Part shown: positions 18,654 through 26,790 of the stretch, in pieces
How positions within the stretch are numbered: the stretch's first letter is position 1
How the letters are laid out: the number at the start of each line of letters is the position of its first letter
NCBI GenBank assembly: GCA_015061685.1
Contig: SUWD01000005.1
Span: 62,001 to 126,000, forward strand
From: Lentisphaerota bacterium
GTDB taxonomy: Bacteria; Verrucomicrobiota; Lentisphaeria; Victivallales; Victivallaceae
DNA length: 64,000 bases
Direction of reading: 5' to 3'
The notes under the pieces: generated by a model
Seen by the model: the letters and a program-made list of their open reading frames with translations, nothing else
The model's database searches: none
Told to the model about the DNA's origin: nothing
Translations under genes and position numbers: made by a program

Positions 18654-21074
18654 ATGAAAAAGTGCTTCTTGCTTTTTTTTGTTTTGTTCTCCTTTTGGTT
18701 GTCTGCTGATTCTGTAAACTTCCTTTCCAAACCGATGAGTGCGGGCAAAGCCTCGCTTGCGGAAAACGCTTATACGATCTCCCGGCTGTTGGATACGGCA
18801 AATTTCTCCCCGGAATTGCAGCTCCCGATCCAGCTGATCTATAATTCATCGGTCGAAAAAAGCGGACCATTCGGTTTTGCGTGGCGTTCACCGCAGTTGG
18901 AAAGTACTGCCTATTATGACAAAGATGGCGTTCTCTGGGTAACTCCCTGGGGCGAAAAGATCAAGTTCTTTCCCAAAGATGAGAAAACTCCCAAAGATGC
19001 GATCAAAATTGAGCTTTACGAGCGGGCGAAAAAAGGTCGCGGATTTTATGCACCTTATTCAGAATGGGAAGCCGATACCTCCAAGCGTGACTATGCGAAA
19101 AGTGACAGTTGGGTTTTTCACGGCAAACAGGATAAAAAGGGGTGGACTTTTGTTTACCGCAATTACAAGCTGAAATCCATTACTGCTCCTTCCGGCAGAA
19201 GTGTTGAATTTAATTATGAGGGCAAAAAACTGGTTTCCATTTCCCAATCCGGAACCAATTTTGTTGAACTCGGTTATTCCGGGCATCTGGTAACTTCGCT
19301 GAAAATCAACGGCATCCATCATGAATTGAAATACCGTTCCACTAAATTACAAATTCTGCCGAAAACGGAAGCCGGGAATATCATTTCGGCATCCCGTCCG
19401 GCGTTGGTATCGGTCAAACGCGGTGATCTTGCTCCGGTAACTTTCACTTACGATAATTTCGGCTTTTTGAATGGCATCAGGCAGGGAAGTTATTCTGATG
19501 ATCTGGTCATTTATCACCAAACCCTTGCGGAACGCCGGGCTGAATTGAAAGCGAAGAAAAACAGCAAAGTAAAGTATCACGGCTTTGCCAACGGCAGAAT
19601 TTTATCCGACAATCAATTCCGTTATGCCTATTCATCGGCACTTCCCGGAGCAGTTACGCTCACCGATCAGCTCAATCAGAAAGCCTCTTTCAATTACGAT
19701 GCACAGACCGGAGTTTTTACAACCAGTGAATTTTCCGGCAAAAGTTATACCATATATTATTTCATGCGTTTTGATGCGGCTTATCTGGGCAAGGTTAGAA
19801 AAATCGTGGACAGCCGGGGACGGGATGTCATAAATTACCGCTATGACCAGCTTACCGGTAATGTGATCCGGGTTTGGGATATGGCGGGCAACGACCTCAA
19901 TTTCCAATACGGCAGGAATGGGAAACTTGCTCTGATCACCCGCCGGGCGGCCGATCAGGATGCACCGGAACCGGTCAGATCTTTCGGATATGATCCAGAG
20001 AGCAACTTGACGGAGATCCGCACCCTCAATGCCAGGGGGCAAGCGGTGGTAACTGTCGCCTTAAGCTATACGCCAAACCGGGAAGTGGAGATGGTTTCCG
20101 ACGGTCAGAGCCGGAATATCATTGCTTACAACCCCTTCGGTTACCCGGTGAAAGTCACTAATGTTTTCGGACAATTTACCCGGCGTGAGTTGGATAACTA
20201 TAACCGGATGGTCAGCAGTACCGATTTCTACGGGGTGAAAACCTGTTACACTTACACTCCGGCAGGGTTGATTTCCAGAATCGAACGCAAGGACGGCAAA
20301 AAACTTCTGACATCCCTGACCATTGCCTACAATGCCAACGGTCAGCCGGTAAGTTACACCGATCAATCCGGCAAGGTAAAGAAGTTTGAACGTGATGCTT
20401 TCGGGCGGGTGGTCAAAGAACTTTTCCCGGATGATACGGAAGTGGCCTACACCTACAATAAACTCGGTCAACTCCATACCGTTCTTGACCAGAATAAACA
20501 CAAAATCACCTTTGACTGGAACAAGTTCGGGCTGGATGCCAAGACCACTCCCGCCGGACAGTTGACCGACTATGTCCATGACAAGTATGGTTTGCTGACC
20601 GGAATTAATTCCAAAGAAAATCACGATACTGCCAAAGCCGTAAAATATGAATATGATGAATTCGATCGTTTGATAAAAATTGATTATGGCAACGGAGATA
20701 TAGAAAAGAGGAGTTATGACAGTTGGGGAAAACTACTTTCAATTCAACGGGGAGAGAACAAAGAACGTTATAAATATGATTATTTTGGGCGTTTGATCTC
20801 AAAAACAGGAACCAAAGAAAAACTGTTAATTTCTTACAATAGTTTTGGACAACGTACCAAGCGGATCATTGAGCGAAACGGCATAAAAATATGTGAAGAA
20901 CGTATCTATGACCGATATGGCAGATTGCTGAAAATCATAAGTGGAAATAAAACAGTAGAATATATTTATAATTCCCGCAATCAGATCCAGCAGCAGATTA
21001 TAAACGGAAAAATCATAGAATTTGTTTATACCGGCTATGGGCAATTAAAAAGCAAACAAATGGTTGAAAAATAA
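18654..21074 (+). CDS. Secreted RHS/YD-repeat protein, N-terminal shell component
   Basis: 806 residues with a Sec signal peptide (MKKCFLLFFVLFSFWLSA, cut before DS). An N-terminal domain of about 250 residues (LLDTANFSPELQLPIQLIYN) precedes many YD/RHS repeats, such as YDQLTGNVIRVWD, YDEFDRLIKIDYGNG and YDYFGRLISKTG. RHS repeats build a beta-strand cocoon around a toxic or adhesive C-terminus, but this protein ends at VEK with no core motif or toxin tip. Those lie in the next gene, 35 bp downstream, so the shell appears divided between two polypeptides. The ATG at 18654 has AGGAG at 18642-18646 and starts the signal peptide; an in-frame ATG 17 codons upstream is less likely. Confidence 0.85.
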   Translation: MKKCFLLFFVLFSFWLSADSVNFLSKPMSAGKASLAENAYTISRLLDTANFSPELQLPIQLIYNSSVEKSGPFGFAWRSPQLESTAYYDKDGVLWVTPWGEKIKFFPKDEKTPKDAIKIELYERAKKGRGFYAPYSEWEADTSKRDYAKSDSWVFHGKQDKKGWTFVYRNYKLKSITAPSGRSVEFNYEGKKLVSISQSGTNFVELGYSGHLVTSLKINGIHHELKYRSTKLQILPKTEAGNIISASRPALVSVKRGDLAPVTFTYDNFGFLNGIRQGSYSDDLVIYHQTLAERRAELKAKKNSKVKYHGFANGRILSDNQFRYAYSSALPGAVTLTDQLNQKASFNYDAQTGVFTTSEFSGKSYTIYYFMRFDAAYLGKVRKIVDSRGRDVINYRYDQLTGNVIRVWDMAGNDLNFQYGRNGKLALITRRAADQDAPEPVRSFGYDPESNLTEIRTLNARGQAVVTVALSYTPNREVEMVSDGQSRNIIAYNPFGYPVKVTNVFGQFTRRELDNYNRMVSSTDFYGVKTCYTYTPAGLISRIERKDGKKLLTSLTIAYNANGQPVSYTDQSGKVKKFERDAFGRVVKELFPDDTEVAYTYNKLGQLHTVLDQNKHKITFDWNKFGLDAKTTPAGQLTDYVHDKYGLLTGINSKENHDTAKAVKYEYDEFDRLIKIDYGNGDIEKRSYDSWGKLLSIQRGENKERYKYDYFGRLISKTGTKEKLLISYNSFGQRTKRIIERNGIKICEERIYDRYGRLLKIISGNKTVEYIYNSRNQIQQQIINGKIIEFVYTGYGQLKSKQMVEK

Positions 21075-21109
21075 TAAATTTCACCTATATTAAAAAAGGA
21101 GATATTCAC

Positions 21110-22498
21110 ATGAAACGATTAATGAGCAATTTGTGCAGTTTGTTGTTGCTGTTCGCACTGACAGTACCACTGTATGGTAAAAAAGTTCTTGCCCGGATCG
21201 ACTACTTTTATGCCGATGATGGAACATTGATCGGCAAAGCATTCAACGGTAAGCGGGTGAATTTTGAATACGATTTGCGTGGACAACTGCTGGCAGTCAA
21301 AGATGCTTCTGGGAGAGACTTGGAGCGTTACACCTATGATCCGGCAGGCAACCGGCTTTCCAAAACGATCAATGGCGTGACAACGACCTATACTTACGAT
21401 AAAGCCAATCAGCTTGTAACTTCAACTGTCAATGGCGTAACAACTCATTACAAATATGATGCAGCCGGGAGAATGATTCAGGCGGGCGACAAAAAGTATA
21501 TCTATAACGGTAACAATAAAGTCGTTGCGATTTGGCAGAACGGCGATATTATCGCCAAATTTGAGTATAATATTGACGGACAGATTGCGAAAGCAATTTA
21601 CGGCGATAAAGTTGAAGAATTTATGTGGGATGGTTTGGCTCTTATCTGGCGAAGCGGTGTAACCTATATCAATGAGCCTTACGTTACCGGCGGCAATCCG
21701 GTCATGGCCGGTGATGAGGTGCTTTTCAACGATATGCTCGGCAGTACTCTTGCGGTTAATGGAAATCCGGTTGAGATGACTTCTTTTGGCGAAACGACTG
21801 ACAAAAACGCGTTCTTCACCGGTAAACCGATGATTGATGAGCTTGGTTATTCCTTCCTCTTTCGCGACTATAACCCCAATCAGGGCAAATGGACAACCAC
21901 CGATCCCCTCGGCTATCCTGATGGGTGGAACAATCTGGCGTATGTGAATAATAAAGTTGTGGGGTTTATAGATTTTCTCGGTGCAAAAGTATATTGGTGT
22001 GCTAGAGATTTAGCTGGCTTCCCTGTTGGTAATCATCACTTTTTAGCCTTTATCCCTGATAATCCGAATGATTTTACAGGAAAAACCGTTGACATGGGGG
22101 GTGGTTCCCAAGGTTGGACAAACGGAGGTCAACCTAAAGGTGGTAAACTTGTTAGTACTCCCAATGAAGGTAATGATTTACAATCGGTAAGAGAATTGCG
22201 CGATCCTCAAAATTATCCCCCGGGAACATTTAGTGATTGGGATGGGGAAATGCATGAAATACCGACACCACAAGGAATGACAGATACTCAATTTATAAAT
22301 GCTTTGCAAAAGGCCATTGATGAATATCAAAATAATTATCCTTTTAGTCTTGTTGATGAAAATTGTGCAGCTTGGGTGAACTCGATGTTGGAACGTGTTG
22401 GAATTCCGAAAAGCGAGCGTGACCGTTTAGGTGAATTTTTTGGAGTTGACTGGGGAGAAGAGGATTTGATTCCAAGTCAGTATTTTGTAAAGGAGTAA
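21110..22498 (+). CDS. Secreted RHS core protein with polymorphic-toxin-like C-terminal tip
   Basis: 462 residues with their own signal peptide (to about residue 23). YD repeats cover residues about 30-240, followed by the RHS-associated core (FRDYNPNQGKWTTTDPLG, DGWNNLAYVNN, FIDFLG at about 251-291). Asp265, Asp271 and Asp288 match the self-cleaving region of RHS and TcC proteins. The tip after residue 291 is unrelated in character: VYWCARDL, a His pair in GNHHFLAF (309-310) and Cys419 in DENCAAWVNSML. A His-before-Cys order fits a circularly permuted NlpC/P60-like (papain-fold) hydrolase, so a cell-wall or protein hydrolase toxin is possible. This is inference. A lipoprotein follows three bases downstream. 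Confidence 0.85.
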   Translation: MKRLMSNLCSLLLLFALTVPLYGKKVLARIDYFYADDGTLIGKAFNGKRVNFEYDLRGQLLAVKDASGRDLERYTYDPAGNRLSKTINGVTTTYTYDKANQLVTSTVNGVTTHYKYDAAGRMIQAGDKKYIYNGNNKVVAIWQNGDIIAKFEYNIDGQIAKAIYGDKVEEFMWDGLALIWRSGVTYINEPYVTGGNPVMAGDEVLFNDMLGSTLAVNGNPVEMTSFGETTDKNAFFTGKPMIDELGYSFLFRDYNPNQGKWTTTDPLGYPDGWNNLAYVNNKVVGFIDFLGAKVYWCARDLAGFPVGNHHFLAFIPDNPNDFTGKTVDMGGGSQGWTNGGQPKGGKLVSTPNEGNDLQSVRELRDPQNYPPGTFSDWDGEMHEIPTPQGMTDTQFINALQKAIDEYQNNYPFSLVDENCAAWVNSMLERVGIPKSERDRLGEFFGVDWGEEDLIPSQYFVKE

Positions 22499-22501
22499 GA
22501 A

Positions 22502-22891
22502 ATGAAAAAAATACGGTTGTTTGTTTTAAGTTTATTCGCTTTCCTATTTGTGGGCTGCGATTCTGACATCAATCCGAATTCATTGATCGGGATGTCAAAG
22601 AAAGAAGTCCTGCGTTTAGCATTTGAAAGGGGTACTTTAGATAACAATGGAGAACTGAACATAGGCGCATGGAAAGTTGAAAAAAATGGTAAAAGATCGT
22701 ATCAAAACTATTATTATAAGTCGTTGGATGTCGCACTGAAAGACTCTCGTTTAATGGATTGCGATATTTGGGAGATCGGGAAAAAATATAAATTTTCTTT
22801 TTCCATTAGCAAAAAAGAAGAATGCCTTGAAGTATTATTTAAACATGGTAAGGTATTTAAGGTTGAAAAAAAGCATTGGAATAAAACATAA
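22502..22891 (+). CDS. Small lipoprotein, probable immunity partner of the RHS tip
   Basis: 129 residues with a lipoprotein signal peptide: the hydrophobic stretch LFVLSLFAFLFVGC gives a lipobox Cys followed by DSD. The mature part starts with NPNSLIGMSKKEVLRLAFER, a Gly-Met-Ser-x-x-x-Val pattern reminiscent of BamE/SmpA-like folds, and is otherwise unrecognised, Lys-rich and Tyr-rich. It begins three bases after the RHS toxin gene and is A/T-rich like the toxin tip. Position, size and periplasmic anchoring fit an immunity protein, but no sequence family proves it. Confidence 0.65.
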   Translation: MKKIRLFVLSLFAFLFVGCDSDINPNSLIGMSKKEVLRLAFERGTLDNNGELNIGAWKVEKNGKRSYQNYYYKSLDVALKDSRLMDCDIWEIGKKYKFSFSISKKEECLEVLFKHGKVFKVEKKHWNKT

Positions 22892-22988
22892 CCCATTCAT
22901 AAATGAAGCAATCTAATAAAAATTTTTCATTTGTCATATATTGTATATAATATCGCAAGCAAATTGTTTGTTTTAACAGGAGTTTTAC

Positions 22989-23861
22989 ATGACAAGATTT
23001 TTGTTAACAATAATATGTTTACTTCCGCTGTTTCTTTCTGCGGAAACAATCGTTGTCAAAACGAAGGCTCCGCAGAACAGAAATGCTCTTTTTTATTACC
23101 GGGTTCCGGCGGGATATAATAAAAACCGTCCGGAAATGTATCGGGTATTGGTGATTTTCGGCGGCAGAAACACCGGCGGCAAACTTGATGCTTCCGGGCG
23201 TTTGGGCTGGGGAAAATGGTGTGATGATAATGGAATATTCATTCTCGCTCCTGCCTTGAGAAATGATAACTTTTGGGAACCGGAAGAGTGGTCGGGGAAA
23301 GCTCTGCAGAAAGCTCTTTCCCAACTGAAAAAGAAATACAATGTCTGTACCGATAAGATATTGTATTACGGCTACTCTGCCGGAAGTCAGGCAAGCAATC
23401 TTTTCCCGGCCTGGAAACCATCGCTTTGCCGGGCATGGGTGAGCCACGCCTGCGGAGTATTTCATGAACCTACCGGAAGGATGAAAGATACTCCCGGCTT
23501 GGTAACTTGCGGCGATGCCGATCAGGCACGATATATCATCAGTCGCAACTTTGTCGAAGCCGCCCGCAAGAAAGGCGTAAACATCATCTGGAAATCATTC
23601 CCCAATACACCACACGAGGTTTCGCCTGATTCTCTGAAACTTGCCAGAGCCTTCCTGAAATTTTATCACGATCTTTACAAAGAAGACCTCACCGGCAATC
23701 CCCCGCCGGTCAAAGCCCTGCAATTCCGCTTCGTGGGAGATGATCAGGAGTCTGTTTATTATCCGGCCAATTCCCCCGAAGCGAAAAATATTCACCGCAA
23801 TGACCGGATCTTACTGCCTGATTCCTCTATTGCCGATGCCTGGGGCAAAAGTGCAAAATGA
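22989..23861 (+). CDS. Secreted alpha/beta hydrolase (first of a pair)
   Basis: 290 residues with a signal peptide (TRFLLTIICLLPLFLSA). The mature enzyme has an alpha/beta-hydrolase layout: oxyanion region VIFGGRNTGG, nucleophile elbow G-Y-S130-A-G, likely acid near Asp176 in CGDAD, and His209 in NTPHEVSP. The fold suggests an esterase or peptidase, as in PHB-depolymerase or prolyl-oligopeptidase-like families, acting in the periplasm or outside the cell. The substrate is unknown. Its stop overlaps the start of a paralogue by four bases. A consensus TATAAT lies at 22946-22951. It could act on envelope polysaccharide substituents, given the ligase-like third gene. Confidence 0.8.
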   Translation: MTRFLLTIICLLPLFLSAETIVVKTKAPQNRNALFYYRVPAGYNKNRPEMYRVLVIFGGRNTGGKLDASGRLGWGKWCDDNGIFILAPALRNDNFWEPEEWSGKALQKALSQLKKKYNVCTDKILYYGYSAGSQASNLFPAWKPSLCRAWVSHACGVFHEPTGRMKDTPGLVTCGDADQARYIISRNFVEAARKKGVNIIWKSFPNTPHEVSPDSLKLARAFLKFYHDLYKEDLTGNPPPVKALQFRFVGDDQESVYYPANSPEAKNIHRNDRILLPDSSIADAWGKSAK

Positions 23862-24616
23862 AATTACTCTTCTCTTTCCTGCTCGCTATACCATTTCTGC
23901 TTTTTGCAGAAGTAATCAGGCTTGACGGAGTTGATTTCCATTACCGGATACCGAAAAAGTACGATAGCAAATCCCAAATAATGGTACTTTTCGGCGGCAG
24001 GAACTGGCAGGGAGAAAGAACATTGAAAACTTACAACTTCAACGCCCTTGCCGATAAACACAGCGTTTTTCTGCTTTCACCCTCATTCAAAGATCGTGAT
24101 TACTGGGAGCCGCAAGTGTGGTCCGGCAAACTTTTACAAAAAGCGATCCGACAACTTGAAAAACGCTATAATCTGCAATCGCAGAAAGTTTACTTTTACG
24201 GTTATTCTGCCGGAGGACAATGTACCGCACTTTTCTATCAATGGATGCCGCAAAAAGTTGCTGCTTGCGGGCTTCACGCCTGTGGGGTTTATCCTGAAAA
24301 AATCAAAAATTCAAAAGCCCCATTTCTCATTACTTGCGGCACAGAAGACAAAGAGCGTTTTCAAATCAGCCGCCACTTTATTTACCGCTACCGGGAACAC
24401 GGCGGATTGCTCTTGTGGAAATATTTTCCGAACTCCGGACACGAATTATCCAAAGAGGCTTTGGATTTGGCAAACGTCTGGTTTGATGAACTTCTTTCCG
24501 GCAAAAAAGTCATTGCTTACGGCGAAGATGATACCCGGCAAATAAAACCGCAGATCGACACCGAATTCCGTAATCCATTGTACTCTGAAAAAATGCAGGA
24601 GTTATGGCAAAAATGA
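23858..24616 (+). CDS. Secreted alpha/beta hydrolase (second of a pair)
   Basis: 252 residues, clearly paralogous to the preceding product: shared FGGRN, YWEP, W-SGK-LQKA, YGYSAG and a SGHEL/TPHEV histidine loop. The signal peptide is MKLLFSFLLAIPFLLFA. The putative triad is Ser117 (GYSAG), Asp164 (GTED) and His195 (SGHEL). It lacks the roughly 40-residue C-terminal extension of its partner. ATGA overlaps couple it to both neighbours, so the three proteins are probably made in fixed proportion. The reaction is unknown. The two copies may have diverged in substrate or form a heterodimer. Confidence 0.8.
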   Translation: MKLLFSFLLAIPFLLFAEVIRLDGVDFHYRIPKKYDSKSQIMVLFGGRNWQGERTLKTYNFNALADKHSVFLLSPSFKDRDYWEPQVWSGKLLQKAIRQLEKRYNLQSQKVYFYGYSAGGQCTALFYQWMPQKVAACGLHACGVYPEKIKNSKAPFLITCGTEDKERFQISRHFIYRYREHGGLLLWKYFPNSGHELSKEALDLANVWFDELLSGKKVIAYGEDDTRQIKPQIDTEFRNPLYSEKMQELWQK

Positions 24617-25740
24617 TGGAGTTTACTTTTGATGGCATTGTCCGGCAGGGATTCGGCTTTTACAATCCCAATCATGCGGCAGCTCTGATTTGTGCCATTT
24701 TCCCATTTTTGTGGGGCTGGAAAAAATATGCGTGGATCGGGTGGTTCCTGACTTTTCTTTTGACTGTACCTCTGGTTATGACCTATTCCAGAACCGGAGT
24801 TCTGGTTCTTGGATTTGAGTTGGCAGCATATTTTATCCTCTCCAAAACAAAGAATTGGAAATTGATTGCCGCAATCACCAGCGGTATTTTGCTGATTTTG
24901 ATTGTCGGTGGTATTTTCGGGCGTTTCGCCCTTGATAAAGCTGTGACCAATCGTCCGGAAATCTGGTTTGCCGGATTGAAACTTTATGCGGCAAATCCGT
25001 TGGGTATTGGTTTGAGCAACTCCGGCATGATCGTTTCAAACTTTATGCTTGAAAACATCCAGTGCCGGACACTGGTCAATTCTCATTTGACTCTGTTGGC
25101 AGAATTTGGCATGATTGCCGGATTTTTCTGGTTTTCATTCATCTTTTACGCCCTGTTTACCGGAGTTAAAAAGCCCCGGACATGGTGTGCTGTTGCCGGA
25201 CTTGTCATTTCGGCAATCAGTGCCAGCATATTTGACTGGGATCTGCTTTCTGATTTTCAGAATTTCGGAGAACTGCCGCTGCTGAATTTTGTTTTATCGT
25301 GGCTGATGTTATTGCTTTTCCTTGCCATGACACTCTATTTGTTGTGGGGCAAAGTCAATTTGAAACGCTTGGGAATTGCCGTTGGATGTGCAATTTTGTG
25401 CGTTATCCTGCCGTTTTGCCTGTGGAAAGCTGACACGCCGAAAGTAAAAAGCGACATTGTTTACACTTCTCCCGATGCTCCATTGGTGCTTTACGATGAA
25501 GAATGGAACCTGAAGTCACTGTTGCCGTATTGCAAAAACGGCTATCAAATCCCGTTACAACCCGGATTGGTAAAAATCAAGGCTGAAAAGGTGATCCTTT
25601 TCGGCAATGCCGCTGAATATGCTCCGGAATATCCGGAAAGCAAAATAACCTATGTCAATCCTCCGGACTTCTTTGAACCGGTCGCAAATACAGAAAAGAT
25701 CATTCTTCCCCCGCACGACACCAGAGAATTTTCATTTTAA
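24613..25740 (+). CDS. O-antigen ligase-like polytopic membrane protein
   Basis: About 375 residues with eight or more hydrophobic segments. The Wzy_C/O-antigen ligase family features are YSRTGVLVLGFE in an early helix, RPEIWFAGLKLYAANPLGIGLSNSG in the large periplasmic loop and NSHLTLLAEFGMIAGF. Such enzymes join or polymerise undecaprenyl-linked glycans in the inner membrane. The last 90 residues after FCLWKADTPKV are soluble and probably periplasmic, which is unusual. The ATG at 24613 overlaps the upstream stop as ATGA and has GGAG eleven bases away. An in-frame ATG at 24604 sits too close to that GGAG. No glycosyltransferases are adjacent, so the substrate is unknown. Confidence 0.75.
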   Translation: MMEFTFDGIVRQGFGFYNPNHAAALICAIFPFLWGWKKYAWIGWFLTFLLTVPLVMTYSRTGVLVLGFELAAYFILSKTKNWKLIAAITSGILLILIVGGIFGRFALDKAVTNRPEIWFAGLKLYAANPLGIGLSNSGMIVSNFMLENIQCRTLVNSHLTLLAEFGMIAGFFWFSFIFYALFTGVKKPRTWCAVAGLVISAISASIFDWDLLSDFQNFGELPLLNFVLSWLMLLLFLAMTLYLLWGKVNLKRLGIAVGCAILCVILPFCLWKADTPKVKSDIVYTSPDAPLVLYDEEWNLKSLLPYCKNGYQIPLQPGLVKIKAEKVILFGNAAEYAPEYPESKITYVNPPDFFEPVANTEKIILPPHDTREFSF

Positions 25741-25742
25741 AC

Positions 25743-25774
25743 CGTACGGCGAAAGCATCTACCGTACTTTTTTA
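25743..25774 (+). terminator. Rho-independent terminator after the hydrolase-ligase operon
   Basis: GTACGG and CCGTAC form a 6-bp stem around a 12-nt loop, followed directly by TTTTTT. The stem is short but well placed, four bases after the stop codon. Confidence 0.65.
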
Positions 25775-25873
25775 AAAATAATTGCTAAAAATTTCATAAA
25801 AAAGCTTTATTTTTGCCAAATTTGTATTATATTTATAATCAGCAGCAATTTTTTGCTTTTATATAATTAATGA

Positions 25874-26045
25874 TTTTGGTGCCCCGGTCAGTATTTTTTC
25901 TCTGTCCGGTGGCGGGAATCGGGTTCGCAGATCTCTGTTGTGTTATTGCACAGCAGAGCAACAACAGCCGTACAAAGCTGGATATTTTTACCGCCGGAGA
26001 TGGGCGAAAGACAACATTCTTTCGCAAATCACTGACCGGTGAATA
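25874..26045 (+). ncRNA. ssrS: Candidate 6S RNA
   Basis: The gap before the folate cyclo-ligase gene folds as one long imperfect rod. The closing stem CCGGTCAGT (25884-25892) pairs with ACTGACCGG (26032-26040). An inner stem CCGGTGG (25906-25912) pairs with CCGCCGG (25992-25998). A wide bubble of about 20 by 33 nt follows, then an apical hairpin CTCTGTTGTG/CACAGCAGAG. A central bubble flanked by stems, a length near 170 nt and a position directly upstream of the 5-formyltetrahydrofolate cyclo-ligase gene are the hallmarks of 6S RNA, which traps sigma-70 RNA polymerase. TATAAT boxes lie at 25834 and 25862. Identification rests on structure and synteny, not on a covariance search. Confidence 0.5.
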
Positions 26046-26184
26046 AGTTGCAGGGTTGACAAAAAACGGGGAACATCCCCGCAAAAGTGCCATTTCCCCT
26101 GAAGTCTTATATTTCCGCAAATGCGGAGTCCGTAAGGCAATGCGAATTTCCCGTTCCGCCGTTGAAAATCACCGGAGAATCGGT

Positions 26185-26787
26185 ATGGCTACTGAAAAGA
26201 TGGAGCTGGAAAAAAAAGCATTGCGTAAAGAGTATTCACTCCGCCGCAAAATGCTCACAGAAAAGGAACGGCAGGATTTCGATGCCGTCATCTGTGAAAA
26301 TATCCGGGCATTGCCCGTATTCCGGCAGGCCGACAATATTGCGGCATTCATCAGTTTCGGTGCTGAACCTGATCTTTCGGCGTTATTTCGTGGCAAACGG
26401 CTTTTTCTGCCGCGTTTCGACACTCATTCCGGTGTGTACGAAATGGTTGCCGTCGAAAACCTTAAGCGGGATTTGCTGCCGGGTAAATATGGAATTCCCG
26501 AACCGTCTCCGTCCCTACCGGCGGCGGATGCAGGATTTCTATCTTCCCAAGTGCTGTTTCTGGTACCGGCGGTCGCCTGCGACCGGCACGGATGCCGTCT
26601 GGGGCGTGGCGGCGGTTATTATGACCGTCTGCTTGCCGATGTCAAAACCCCGGTCATGGCAGTGATCTATTCCTGCCAGCTCTCGGAAACCGCATTGCCC
26701 GGCACGGAATACGATACCCCGGTAAAGTGGGTCGTAACCGAAAGGGAAGTCGTTGATATTGCAGGGAATTATGAATCAGGAGAATGA
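26185..26787 (+). CDS. 5-formyltetrahydrofolate cyclo-ligase
   Basis: A 200-residue enzyme that converts 5-formyl-THF to 5,10-methenyl-THF using ATP. Recognisable elements are the basic N-terminal ALRKEYSLRRKML helix, FISFGAEPD, the YGIPEP motif and the nucleotide-binding VACDRHGCRLGRGGGYYDR loop. The ATG at 26185 is preceded by GGAG with an 8-base spacer and gives normal family length; upstream in-frame codons lie in the structured leader. It opens an operon with rny, alr and miaA with three-base gaps or similar, and the candidate 6S RNA precedes it as in ssrS-ygfA of many bacteria. Confidence 0.93.
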   Translation: MATEKMELEKKALRKEYSLRRKMLTEKERQDFDAVICENIRALPVFRQADNIAAFISFGAEPDLSALFRGKRLFLPRFDTHSGVYEMVAVENLKRDLLPGKYGIPEPSPSLPAADAGFLSSQVLFLVPAVACDRHGCRLGRGGGYYDRLLADVKTPVMAVIYSCQLSETALPGTEYDTPVKWVVTEREVVDIAGNYESGE

Positions 26788-26790
26788 AAG

